Assembly (NCBI GenBank): GCA_036654795.1
Contig: JAVVRI010000056.1
Location: 1-17,342 of the forward strand
DNA from: JAVVRI01 sp036654795
Lineage (GTDB): Bacteria; Bacteroidota; Bacteroidia; Bacteroidales; Tannerellaceae
Length of the DNA: 17,342 bases
Direction of reading: 5' to 3'
This document shows, one piece after another, positions 1-8,393 of the stretch. The stretch's first letter is position 1; every line of letters starts with the position of its first letter. The notes under the pieces are model-generated. The model made no database searches. It saw only the letters and a program-made list of their open reading frames with translations, and was not told where the DNA came from. The position numbers were made by a program, and so were the translations under genes.

Positions 1-58
1 TGAATCACCTATGTTCTTTAAGCGAATCACCTATGTTATCTTTTAAATATATCCTAAC
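1..58. mobile_element. possible insertion-sequence end (IS21-like) with repeated subterminal motif
   Basis: The 14-base word GAATCACCTATGTT occurs twice with a 22-nt period (2-15 and 24-37). Read on the minus strand, the segment from 58 leftward begins TGTTAGG and contains AACATAGGTGATTC twice. IS21-family elements have ends that begin with TG and carry repeated internal sites, so this could be the end of an IS lying mostly left of the window. No transposase is visible here and the exact boundary is a guess. The family assignment is inference; the direct repeat is seen. Confidence 0.35.
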
Positions 59-70
59 AAAGAGTTATAA

Positions 71-232
71 TCTATATCTGCAGTAGATATATTCCAGCGT
101 CTGAAAAAATATAATCCGTCAGCAATGCGTGGCGTATCTCCCGGTAGTTCCCGGAAACGGCTAATGGCATTGGGGATTGAACGTAAACATACCCGGTTAG
201 GGAATTTGTATCAGGTAATACCGATGGTTTGA
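71..232 (+). pseudogene. C-terminal remnant of a mobile-element-associated protein
   Basis: An open frame of 53 codons ends at the TGA at 230-232. It is closed upstream by an in-frame TAA at 68-70 and has no plausible start before an internal ATG at 125, so it reads as the tail of a larger gene cut off on its left. The last residues (KHTRLGNLYQVIPMV) and the basic, winged-helix-like character recall the C-terminus of VirE/DUF3987-DUF3874-type proteins common in Bacteroidetes mobile DNA. That family link is from memory and weak. Nearly the same tail is encoded on the minus strand at 17230-17342, where two residues differ (R-to-Q and R-to-L around the SSRKR segment). The possible IS end at 1-58 lies directly upstream and may have caused the break. 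Confidence 0.55.
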
Positions 233-334
233 ACAAGGAGGTGCTCGTAAAGCACCTCCTTATTTCACGTTTCACCGTAATGTGCAGTCCGTTACTGTAT
301 TATGACTGTGAAAGGAGATTCGGATATTTCTATT
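120..334. repeat. left arm of a 215-bp inverted repeat
   Basis: Positions 120-334 match the reverse complement of 17128-17342 without gaps, with 11 mismatches by my hand alignment (about 95% identity). The repeat covers the gene tail, its terminator hairpin and about 70 bp beyond, including a conserved block at 302-334. Homology stops sharply after 334. The right arm reaches the window edge, so the full repeat may be longer, although the left remnant limits how far it can extend. Confidence 0.9.
235..261 (+). terminator. hairpin terminator after the left gene remnant
   Basis: AAGGAGGTGCT (235-245) pairs perfectly with AGCACCTCCTT (251-261) around the 5-nt loop CGTAA, 2 nt after the stop codon of the left remnant. 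The trailing T-tract is weak (ATTTCACG). The same hairpin follows the inverted copy at the right end. Confidence 0.7.
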
Positions 335-349
335 TTAAGGTCATTTCAG

Positions 350-367
350 AAAAGCATGAGTGCTTTT
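350..367 (-). terminator. weak hairpin downstream of the HTCS gene
   Basis: AAAAGCA (350-356) and TGCTTTT (361-367) form a 7-bp stem with loop TGAG, about 43 nt past the HTCS stop codon. On the minus strand it ends TGCTTTTCTG, so the T-run is mostly inside the stem. It is a possible but weak terminator for the HTCS. Confidence 0.35.
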
Positions 368-409
368 AGAGACTCAATTAGTCCTGAAAGGAAAGCAGTT
401 TCTTTGACT

Positions 410-3400
410 TCATTTACCATAATTGGAGGGAAGTTGGCCAAAGAATTCGGTGAAGTGTTTACGGAAAGTAGGGATATCGTTGTAGCCAACCTTCTCGGCC
501 ACCTCCTGAACCGTATACAGTTGTTGCTTCAACAAGATGGCAGCCTGTTTAAGACGTACACCCCGAATTAATTCGATGGTAGTGAAGCTGGTATTCTGTT
601 TCACCTTCCGGTATAAAGTGGGCTGACTTATCCCTAATACGTCTGCCAACTTCTTCACATTAAAATCCGATTCGCTAATATTCTGCTCAATGGCCTCTAC
701 TACTTGTCCTATAAATTCATTCTCCTCCGGCATGTCCAATTTGTCGGGAATCTTCGGAAACAGGTCTTCCTCCTCTGGAATCATAAATTCCTGCATATAG
801 ACCTGCTTCAATCTTATACGACCGTTTATCAAGCCTTTCACTTTCGATTTTAGCACATTTGGATTGAAAGGTTTGAGCAGGTAGTCATCTGCTCCAGTTT
901 CAGTTCCTTCAATAATATCATTATCTTGTACTTTAGCGGTAAGCATAATAATAGGGATATGGCAAGTATCCAGACACGCTTTTATCTCCCGACAGCAAGC
1001 TAGCCCGTCCATCACCGGCATCATCACATCACACAAAACAATGTCCGGCAACTCTTCTAAGGCCATATCTACCCCTTCCTGTCCGTTTTCTGCCTGAAAA
1101 ACATGATAGTCTGCTGAAAATAGAAGTTTTAGGTAGAGACGTACACCTTCATTATCCTCGACAATCAGTAATTTCTTTTTATTGGTTACGTCATCAGTCT
1201 GATTCATCACAGCAGAGATACTCATTATCATATCCTCTTTCTCTCTCTGCGACTCCGGTGGAAAGGAGAAATCCGGCTTCATACTGTTTCTGCTATTAGC
1301 CACCTCTAGTAATCGGTCGCACGTATCCTCCATCGTTTTGGTGTTTTGTAACGCAATATCCACCCGCGTTTCCGCCTCCCGAGGCAGCGTTGACAGGCTG
1401 AGCAACTCCTTGAGCGGAGCCAATATCAGCGAAAGCGGGGTACGCAATTCGTGAGCTACCATGATAAATAGTTCGTTACGTTGCTCAATAATCTCCTTTT
1501 CATGTTGTTCTTCCTCCTGCCGTTTGCGTTTGCAAGCACGTCGGTGCATGTATTTCAGAACACCTCCTATGAGAAACAGACTAATAGCTACATATAAGAT
1601 ATAAGCTATTGTCGTCTCATACCAATTGGGCAAAATTGTTATTTTTATCTCTTTCAGAGCTCCCTTACTGCCATCATAAAAGGTGGTATGTACTTGCAAT
1701 ATATACTCTCCGGCAGGCAATCCGTTAAAGTAAATACCCTGTTCAATAGGCACTTCAAGCCAGTTCTTATTCTCCGGTAACAAGCGGTAGAGCACTTTGC
1801 GCTGGATGGAATTGTCATAAAGCTGGTCAGTAAAGTATAAGGTAAAATTGTCATTCTTTTGATTAAACGTCAGTTCGCTCAACATATAGGGAGCATCCTT
1901 GAAAAGGACTTGTCCGTTTATCTCTTCATAGGCTTTTACATATTTATGGTTCACTTGGATAGAAGACAGCGCCAACATCTGCTTGGAAGAATTTTCGGTC
2001 ATCTTTTCCGGATCATAATACATGAGCCCCCATGAATTACTCCAAAGCAACCGACCGTCGTGCAGGCGACGCACAAACATATTATTACCCGAATACAGAT
2101 GAGTGTAGTATGAACTCCGATTCTTTTGCAACGTCATAATACCCGAATTACTGCCAAGCCATACGTTCCCACGACGATCCTCAACGGCACAATATACATA
2201 TCCGTTTGCCAATCCTTTTTTCAGGGAAGAGTAATTGACCACCTTGTTTTGTTTCCGCGAATCAAGTATCAACACCTTATCGCGATAAGACACAAATACC
2301 TGATTTTCATTGATCGATTGAAGGGCAATAACCATTGAAGGTTGCAGTCCTACAAAACTCTCATATCCGGTATTGTAAGTGGCACTATCGTTAGTAAGCG
2401 TCATTTGCATCAGTCCTTTTTCGGTTCCCAGCCATATATTCTTGTGTGAATCTTCCAAAACAGCAATAATCCCCCTGTCGGCAATCTGAAAAGGGACAAA
2501 CTGACGAAATTCATTTGTTTTAGGATTAAAAAGAACAACACCGGCAGTCGTCGCCAACCATACGCGATCAGGAGAAACATAAAATATATTATTGATTCTA
2601 CCCAGCAAAGCCTTCGGAAGCATATATTTTTTAGTTTCTTCCGTCAACGGATTGATGTACACTAGGTTTCCGTTATTCTCTCCCAACCAGAAGTTCCCAT
2701 TCTTATCTTGGTGCATGCCATACTTGCCAACGGGGTTGATTCCTTTCGTCCAAAGATCAAAAGTCATTTGTGAAGTCAACGAATCCTGCCGACTTCTCAG
2801 TACGCCATTATACATCGTAGCCAGCCATATATGTCCTTTTTTATCTTCTCCCAGTCCATTCACTTTGATGTTGTCATCCAGAAAGATATGGTTATAAAGA
2901 GTGTCGCTCAGATCATATTTAATGATGCCTCCTCCAAACGTACCAATCCACAACTGTTTCAGCTGTGCATCGTAGAAGTTAGTTAGCATCTTATGTTCCA
3001 GCATGGGGTTATACCGTTTGCTTTTGGAAGGGAAATAATCGACCTTGAAAGATGAAGTTATCGGGTCGCCATTCGCTTGTATGTTTAAACAATACAACCC
3101 GGTCATAGTTGTCATATAATAGTTATTATTGGCATAGACTATATCCCGAACGTCTGTGTTTTGAAGCGGCAAAGAGGGGCTCTCTTTTCCCCAGTCCAGT
3201 ATCCGTCCTGCTCTTGTTTTCAAATTATAGCAGATAACCCCCGACCATTTCGGACAGATCCACAAACAGTCGTCGTATACATAAAGGGTATTATATTTGT
3301 TGAAGGAAAACTCCTTGACCTGTTTCCTTATTTGGCCAAAGTCATATTCCTCCGTCTTCTTCATTGCCGGATCATATTTGTAAACAATCGTACTATTTGC

Positions 3401-3958
3401 CTTTATCCCATACAAGCGGTTCTTTTTATCCTTACAGAGCAGAAGTAGCTTCTCCTTAACAAGTGCTTCTCCCGTTGCATGCAAACGTACTTGTTTGCCT
3501 TCTCCCTCCCCATTTTCGATGATAATCTCATAGCAAAACAACCCTTTCGAGGTAGCAGCATATAGCAAACTCATATTAATTACCTGGAAATACTCAATAT
3601 CTTTAGCCGTTATGCCGTTGTCGCAATATACAGGAATAAGCCGCTTCTGCAACTTATCAAAGCACAATAAATTATCCGACTGCTCTTTCAGGAAAAACAA
3701 TCGGCCGGAGATTTCGTCTATTTGCCAAATGCTACGAGGCTTATCGTCCAACACGAAGTTTCGAAAATGGAATCCATCGTATTTACTGATTCCCAATTCT
3801 GTTCCAAACCACATAAAACCATCCCGATCGCGCAGTATGGAATTGACGGTACCATTTGCAATACCATCCTTCATTCCTAGTATTTCTATATTGGAAGCAT
3901 AAACTTGTCCCCAGGTAGAATAGATAAGGACAATAATAACAGACAAAATCTTTCTCAT
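410..3958 (-). CDS. hybrid two-component system regulator (HTCS) lacking the kinase ATPase domain
   Basis: This is an inner-membrane sensor fused to a DNA-binding output, the type that controls polysaccharide utilization loci in Bacteroides. Numbered from the ATG at 3958, it has a signal peptide or N-terminal membrane segment (MRKILSVIIVLIYSTW), a periplasmic two-blade beta-propeller with many Reg_prop repeats (patterns such as DGFMWFGTELGISKYDG), a Y_Y_Y domain before the membrane, a transmembrane helix near 783-803, a HisKA helix with the phospho-acceptor H836 in AHELRTPLSLI, a receiver domain from about 926 with phospho-acceptor D977 in LCDVMMP, and a C-terminal AraC-type helix-turn-helix. 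Between HisKA and the receiver there are only about 35 residues. No N, G1, F or G2 boxes are present, so HATPase_c is missing and the protein is about 150 residues shorter than usual HTCS proteins. A longer TTG start at 4000 is possible but overlaps the promoter -7 element. No susC/susD genes adjoin it. Confidence 0.93.
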   Translation of the reverse strand: MRKILSVIIVLIYSTWGQVYASNIEILGMKDGIANGTVNSILRDRDGFMWFGTELGISKYDGFHFRNFVLDDKPRSIWQIDEISGRLFFLKEQSDNLLCFDKLQKRLIPVYCDNGITAKDIEYFQVINMSLLYAATSKGLFCYEIIIENGEGEGKQVRLHATGEALVKEKLLLLCKDKKNRLYGIKANSTIVYKYDPAMKKTEEYDFGQIRKQVKEFSFNKYNTLYVYDDCLWICPKWSGVICYNLKTRAGRILDWGKESPSLPLQNTDVRDIVYANNNYYMTTMTGLYCLNIQANGDPITSSFKVDYFPSKSKRYNPMLEHKMLTNFYDAQLKQLWIGTFGGGIIKYDLSDTLYNHIFLDDNIKVNGLGEDKKGHIWLATMYNGVLRSRQDSLTSQMTFDLWTKGINPVGKYGMHQDKNGNFWLGENNGNLVYINPLTEETKKYMLPKALLGRINNIFYVSPDRVWLATTAGVVLFNPKTNEFRQFVPFQIADRGIIAVLEDSHKNIWLGTEKGLMQMTLTNDSATYNTGYESFVGLQPSMVIALQSINENQVFVSYRDKVLILDSRKQNKVVNYSSLKKGLANGYVYCAVEDRRGNVWLGSNSGIMTLQKNRSSYYTHLYSGNNMFVRRLHDGRLLWSNSWGLMYYDPEKMTENSSKQMLALSSIQVNHKYVKAYEEINGQVLFKDAPYMLSELTFNQKNDNFTLYFTDQLYDNSIQRKVLYRLLPENKNWLEVPIEQGIYFNGLPAGEYILQVHTTFYDGSKGALKEIKITILPNWYETTIAYILYVAISLFLIGGVLKYMHRRACKRKRQEEEQHEKEIIEQRNELFIMVAHELRTPLSLILAPLKELLSLSTLPREAETRVDIALQNTKTMEDTCDRLLEVANSRNSMKPDFSFPPESQREKEDMIMSISAVMNQTDDVTNKKKLLIVEDNEGVRLYLKLLFSADYHVFQAENGQEGVDMALEELPDIVLCDVMMPVMDGLACCREIKACLDTCHIPIIMLTAKVQDNDIIEGTETGADDYLLKPFNPNVLKSKVKGLINGRIRLKQVYMQEFMIPEEEDLFPKIPDKLDMPEENEFIGQVVEAIEQNISESDFNVKKLADVLGISQPTLYRKVKQNTSFTTIELIRGVRLKQAAILLKQQLYTVQEVAEKVGYNDIPTFRKHFTEFFGQLPSNYGK

Positions 3959-3997
3959 AAACGCAACTAATGATTGATATATATAGGTTCTTTGATT

Positions 3998-4005
3998 CAA
4001 AAGTA
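3998..4005 (-). promoter_or_regulatory. HTCS promoter -7 element
   Basis: On the minus strand 4005-3998 reads TACTTTTG, matching the Bacteroides -7 consensus TAnnTTTG. It lies 39 nt upstream of the ATG at 3958. No clear TTTG -33 box is visible. Its overlap with the upstream TTG supports the shorter start for the HTCS. Confidence 0.5.
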
Positions 4006-4188
4006 AAACATATTATTATATATTCATTCTTTTCACAATTATTTATTCATTCTATTTAAATCAAATCCAACAAATGAACGATTTACCCCTTATCATGACC
4101 GAAAAATCGCCCATGCCACGTTAAAATATACACTTAAACTACATTGAGATAAAAGTTTCAGCGGCATGAAACGAAGATAAGTACTGAA
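4006..4188. other. AT-rich intergenic spacer
   Basis: This is the central part of the 332-nt gap between the HTCS and the GH38 gene. I see no ORF, tRNA or structured RNA here. It holds the upstream flank of the HTCS promoter, and perhaps operator sequence for it. Confidence 0.5.
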
Positions 4189-4251
4189 AAAGAGACTACT
4201 ACATACAGAAGAAAGGTGTAGTGCCTTTCCGCCGTATGTAGTAGTCTCTTT
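4189..4251 (-). terminator. two-tier intrinsic terminator of the mannoside operon
   Basis: An 18-bp perfect inverted repeat (4189-4206 with 4234-4251) encloses a second 6-bp stem, GAAAGG (4211-4216) with CCTTTC (4224-4229). Read on the minus strand the stem runs straight into TTTTT, as expected for a terminator of the last operon gene (GH38), whose stop lies about 40 nt upstream. On the plus strand a T-run (CCCTTTTTT) also follows a few bases after the stem, so it could act in both directions. Confidence 0.85.
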
Positions 4252-4290
4252 CACCCTTTTTTAGCTCAGTCGGGAGCAGAAGGGGGGATG

Positions 4291-7194
4291 TCAGTATGCG
4301 ATCTTCACGAACTTCGTCTCCCAAGGGGCGAAGGTGGCGGCGGGGTTGCCGGCAAGGGGCGTCCCGACTACGTCGCAGACGCTGACACGACCTGTGGCAA
4401 TCCGTCCGGGTGCCACGCGAAGGGTGGTGGCTTTGCCGCCAATCTCGCGTAGTTGCAGCATAACGGCTCGTTCGCCTTCCACGGGCTTCATGTTCACCAG
4501 CAGCAGATTGTCGTTATCTAACGTGAAGAGGGAGGCAGCGGGCTGTGGCGCAACCGGATTGGCGGTGACGCTGGCGGGCAATACGCGCGTCAGGAAGGGG
4601 ATGCGGTTTTCCCAAGCGAAGCGGGTGGCATGCGCCAAGGTGTTGTCTGCCGTCGAACCGATGAAGTAGCTCCACTCCAGTTCGCCCATCTGGTCGGCGT
4701 TGAAGTTGGTCACCCAATAGTTATTCATCGGCCACGAGTACATGTTTGTGCTCTGCGGCACCGCACCTGCCTGATAGCGCCCGGTGTTGATGGCTCCAAA
4801 CTGCATCAAGGGGATCTCGCGACTGCCCATTATCACTTGCGAGCCTGCGTTGCGGGCGGTAGCGAAGTTTTGCACCGTATACCAATCGTTGGACGAACCC
4901 GGTATCTGGTCTACCCCTGCCTCGATTGTTCCGCCCGGCACGTCCAGATGGATCTTGCCGTTCGGCACGTCGAAGGGGAAGGAGACGTAGACAGCTTCGG
5001 GGTCGGTGACGGCCTTTTTGCGCAGGCGATAGACGATCTCGATCTTCTTTTCTACCCGGAAAAGGCGGAACTCCACCATCAGGTTGTCCGGTTCGCGTCC
5101 GGCAACGGTCTCGCCCCGGAAGCGGTAGGTGTCCCAGATGTCCCCCTGCTCATACTGCTCGAAGCGGATACGTTCGGGGGCACGGCGGATGGACTGCGGC
5201 GCTTTGTATTGTTCCATCGGGTGGCGGCTGTCTATAATTTCGTAGATGAACTCACCCAGCTCCCACTCGGCTCCGTCCGTCAGCAAGGAGCGCTTCAGCT
5301 CTTTGTCGTAGAGGCGGCTGATGGTGCCGCGACGCGGGTTGAAGGTGGCACTATACCAAGCGTTTTCCACCTCCACCTTCTCTAACTTCGCAGAAGTGAC
5401 GGGGGCAGGACGCGGAGCGTCTTTCACCTCTATAAAATAGTGTGCGTAGCCCAGTGCGGGCACGTCTTTCACATAGAACGACCAATAGGTACCGTCCGAA
5501 CGGCTTTCGCCGGCTTGTGCGGGGATGACGTTTCCGGCGGCATCTACCAACTGAAACGCTTTGTCGCGCGGCAGGATCTGATGGTCGATGTAGGCTTTGG
5601 CTATGCCGCTATACGTCCAGTTCAGGGTGTTGAATACGGCAATAGAGGGAGTGGCCGCTTTCGGCACATAGGCTTGCAGCAGGCCCATCGTTACCTCGCC
5701 CAGCATGCCGGCACGACGGTAGGCTTCCCAGGCATACGATTGCTTGAGCGAACGCTGTTCCCAGGTCTCGCGGCCGTAGGCGTTGCGCACGCTTTCGCTG
5801 AATCCGAAAGTGTGCTCGTCGTAGAAGAGGAGCGACTTGTTGATGTCGTACGCCTGACGACCTACGTCCTCCGGCAGCTCAGAGCCGAGCATAGCGGCAA
5901 ACGACAGTCCGGCTTGCGCCGCAATCACATCGGAATGGGTGATGCGGGAGATGGCTGCCTCGCGGGCACCGGACCCGAAGCCGTCCGTCCACCAATCCGG
6001 CCAGGCGCCACGAATGGTTTCTATCTTATCGGCATAGTTTGTCTCTACCTCCTTCATGAATTCGCTCGCCACGGCTGTGCGGAGCTTCGGCCATTCGTAT
6101 TTGTCGTTCCATCGCTTCATCATCTCGCAGCTCTTGGTGGATGGCGGGGCGTTATCGGTAAAGTAGCCGGAGTGTTGGGCAGCGACGATGTCGTATGGAT
6201 AGTGCTTTGCCTCCATCTGGTCGAAGTAAGCCAGCACGCGCTCTTCAAACTGGGCGAAGTTGTCGGCATGGATGCCGAAGAAGTTGCCCTGATTGTAGTG
6301 CTCGGCGCGATAGGTCAGTACCTTCTTACCCGAAGGAGACTGCCACCAGAAGACGGTAGGCAGGTCGAAGCAGATCAGTGCACGGTGGCCGTGCGTCCCC
6401 ATGTTGACATATTTCACGCCGGCGTCGGCAAAGTATTCGCTAAAGCACCAGCCGATGCCGTTCACATCGTTCTGCATCGCCACTTCAGACTTCAATCCGG
6501 CATCGCGAAACTGCTTTAAGGGATAAAGAGAGGCGGCAAGCGTCTGTTCGTCCGGCAGCTCGTCGAAGTTGAGATACATAGCGGCAATCTCGATGCGGCC
6601 TTCCTCAACGCGCTTCTTCAGGCGGGCAATCTGTTCGGCAGGGCGACACTTCAAGTATTCGCTGACTGCCCACGCAATCTCGCACGTCCAGCGAAACTTG
6701 GCGTACTCGGGGTAGTTGTCGGTGGCGTCGCAATAGTCCAGCGCATAGTCGATGTAGCGCAGGTGCTCGGCAAGGATCTCAGTCTGCGAGCGGGTGTAGC
6801 CGATGTCGGTGTGCGTATGCTGCACCAGGTTCATCTGCCAATGGCGGACGGGGGCAAGCGCAACGGCAGCCGTCTGCCGCTCCTTCCCAAGGGCAAGGAC
6901 GAAGGTGAGTTGCTCGGTGCGCTGAACGGCCGGCACGTCGAAGTTCAACACATTTGCCCCGGTCTGCAACTTCTCTTTGCGAGTTTGCGCGCCAAGGCTG
7001 ACGGTGGCGGTAGCTGGCGCACCAACATGATTGACGGTGATTTCCACACGCTGCGTCAGTCCGCCTTTCGATTTGTAGACTGCCGGCACGACGCGGGTCT
7101 GAATGTCCGGAGCAGAGGCTTTCTTCACAGGCTGAGCCTGGAGCGACAGCGACAAGAGCGCCAACGCCATACACACTAAGTTTCGTAGTTTCAT
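4291..7194 (-). CDS. exported GH38-family alpha-mannosidase
   Basis: Predicted zinc-dependent retaining alpha-mannosidase acting in the periplasm on mannosides or N-glycan fragments. The 967-residue protein starts with a classical signal peptide (MKLRNLVCMALALLSLSLQA, likely cut near residue 20). A beta-rich N-terminal domain of about 100 residues precedes the GH38 catalytic barrel. H128 and D130 in QHTHTDIGYT fit the zinc-binding H-x-D motif. D243 in AMQNDVNGIGW sits where the GH38 nucleophile is expected. H461 in YDEHTFGFSES is a candidate for the remaining zinc ligand. The C-terminal half is the beta-sandwich region typical of the family. The QND and DEHTFG motifs differ from the DPFGHS and HHDAVSGT forms of eukaryotic class II mannosidases, so this is a distant bacterial branch and the bond cleaved cannot be read from sequence. 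It is the last gene of the operon, 14 nt after the MFS gene. Confidence 0.85.
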   Translation of the reverse strand: MKLRNLVCMALALLSLSLQAQPVKKASAPDIQTRVVPAVYKSKGGLTQRVEITVNHVGAPATATVSLGAQTRKEKLQTGANVLNFDVPAVQRTEQLTFVLALGKERQTAAVALAPVRHWQMNLVQHTHTDIGYTRSQTEILAEHLRYIDYALDYCDATDNYPEYAKFRWTCEIAWAVSEYLKCRPAEQIARLKKRVEEGRIEIAAMYLNFDELPDEQTLAASLYPLKQFRDAGLKSEVAMQNDVNGIGWCFSEYFADAGVKYVNMGTHGHRALICFDLPTVFWWQSPSGKKVLTYRAEHYNQGNFFGIHADNFAQFEERVLAYFDQMEAKHYPYDIVAAQHSGYFTDNAPPSTKSCEMMKRWNDKYEWPKLRTAVASEFMKEVETNYADKIETIRGAWPDWWTDGFGSGAREAAISRITHSDVIAAQAGLSFAAMLGSELPEDVGRQAYDINKSLLFYDEHTFGFSESVRNAYGRETWEQRSLKQSYAWEAYRRAGMLGEVTMGLLQAYVPKAATPSIAVFNTLNWTYSGIAKAYIDHQILPRDKAFQLVDAAGNVIPAQAGESRSDGTYWSFYVKDVPALGYAHYFIEVKDAPRPAPVTSAKLEKVEVENAWYSATFNPRRGTISRLYDKELKRSLLTDGAEWELGEFIYEIIDSRHPMEQYKAPQSIRRAPERIRFEQYEQGDIWDTYRFRGETVAGREPDNLMVEFRLFRVEKKIEIVYRLRKKAVTDPEAVYVSFPFDVPNGKIHLDVPGGTIEAGVDQIPGSSNDWYTVQNFATARNAGSQVIMGSREIPLMQFGAINTGRYQAGAVPQSTNMYSWPMNNYWVTNFNADQMGELEWSYFIGSTADNTLAHATRFAWENRIPFLTRVLPASVTANPVAPQPAASLFTLDNDNLLLVNMKPVEGERAVMLQLREIGGKATTLRVAPGRIATGRVSVCDVVGTPLAGNPAATFAPWETKFVKIAY

Positions 7195-7208
7195 TATTTA
7201 AAGTTTTT

Positions 7209-8381
7209 TTATTGAATCAGTTTAATAGAAGCAAAGCCGATATACGCCATGCAAAGAAGTAGCACCGACAGCCCAGCCACCTGCCCGAAAGCATCCGCTG
7301 CCACGCCCATTAGGGGTGTGATCAGTGCGCCACCGCTGACGCCCATGATCATGAGTGCCGATATTTCGTTCGCCCGCTCCGGCTTATGCTGCAAGGCAAA
7401 GGAGAAGACAATGGAGAAGACGTTGGCACAAGCCAACCCGACCACCACGATCATGACAAACATGCAGCCCAACGCCGGCACCGCAAGCAACACCACGAAG
7501 GCAACAACCGCCACCCCGATGCTCCACCGAAGGAAGTGCTTCGCCGACCACTTCGCCAGCAAGAGCGCTCCCAGAAAAGAGCCACCCGTACGGGCGGCAA
7601 AGTAGAGGCTCGTGCCCAGTCCGGCTTCACCGAGCGGCATGCCGGTCTTCTCCATCAGCAGGCGAGGCAGGCAGGTGTTCAACCCCACGTCGATCCCCAC
7701 GATGCAGAGGATGCAAAGAAACAATCCCGTAATATAGGAATCAGCAAAGAGGGAAAGCGTGCTGCCGAATGTAGCCCGCTCTTCTGCTTCCGCCAGCGGC
7801 TGCGGGGGAACGGCCGCAAGAAGCCATCCGGCTGCGAGCAGCGTCGTTGCGGCATAGACCACGAAGATCAGCTTCCAATCCCCCCAGAGTGCAGCCGCCG
7901 TAGCGGCAATAATCGGTCCGAGGAAGGAGGAGATGGCTTTGATAAACTGCCCAAGCGTCAGCACGCTGGTGATCCGCCCGGGATGCACCACCTGCGCCAT
8001 CATCGGGTTGAGCGCCACTTGCAGCATCGTGTTGCCAACACCCAGCAGGGCAAAGGCAAAGAGGATGAAGCCAAAGTCGTAAAGAAAGAGGGGCAGCAAC
8101 ATGGCGCCCGCCGTAATGCCAAGCGCAATCAGCACCGTGTTTCTCCTCCCCACCTTACCCATCAGAAGCCCGGTAGGTATGGAGAAAAGGGCGAACCAGA
8201 GGAAGACCATCATCGGGATGAGGTTGGCAAGCGTGTCGGTAAGAGCGAAGTCTGCCTTCACATAATTAGTCGCAATGCCTACCACGTCTACGAAGCCCAT
8301 CACAAAGAAGCCGAAGAGGATCGGATAGATCGCACGGCTGCCCGCAGGAGGGGCGGAAGGAGAAGTTGTTGTATGTGTCAT
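7209..8381 (-). CDS. MFS sugar transporter (FucP/GlcP-like)
   Basis: Inner-membrane porter of the major facilitator superfamily, 390 residues with about 12 hydrophobic segments. The segment GLLMGKVGRRNTVLIALG carries the charged loop between helices 2 and 3 that marks MFS proteins. ALLGVGNTMLQVALNPMMAQV resembles the helix-4 region of fucose/glucose/galactose:proton symporters, which usually has a G-N-x-x-x-Q-x-x-x-N-P core; here this reads GNTMLQVALNP. Its place between two alpha-mannosidase genes suggests uptake of mannose or a short mannoside freed in the periplasm. That substrate is inferred from context. The gaps are 14 nt to the GH38 gene and 12 nt from the GH92 gene. The start is the ATG at 8381 (MTHTTTSPSAPP), giving a short polar N-terminus before helix 1. 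Confidence 0.87.
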   Translation of the reverse strand: MTHTTTSPSAPPAGSRAIYPILFGFFVMGFVDVVGIATNYVKADFALTDTLANLIPMMVFLWFALFSIPTGLLMGKVGRRNTVLIALGITAGAMLLPLFLYDFGFILFAFALLGVGNTMLQVALNPMMAQVVHPGRITSVLTLGQFIKAISSFLGPIIAATAAALWGDWKLIFVVYAATTLLAAGWLLAAVPPQPLAEAEERATFGSTLSLFADSYITGLFLCILCIVGIDVGLNTCLPRLLMEKTGMPLGEAGLGTSLYFAARTGGSFLGALLLAKWSAKHFLRWSIGVAVVAFVVLLAVPALGCMFVMIVVVGLACANVFSIVFSFALQHKPERANEISALMIMGVSGGALITPLMGVAADAFGQVAGLSVLLLCMAYIGFASIKLIQ

Positions 8382-8393
8382 AAGTCGTATCTG

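Noticed and set aside
302..571. Plus-strand open frame beginning inside the left inverted repeat
   Set aside because: It runs antisense into the HTCS DNA-binding domain, and the right repeat arm does not continue the frame. Only its first few codons are shared.
3998..4000. TTG start for the HTCS giving 14 extra residues
   Set aside because: It lies inside the predicted -7 promoter element, and the downstream ATG at 3958 begins directly at a clean signal sequence.
4630..6519. Two long plus-strand open frames (251 and 359 codons) opposite the GH38 gene
   Set aside because: The minus strand encodes a full GH38 protein with signal peptide and motifs. The plus-strand products show no recognisable features or start context.
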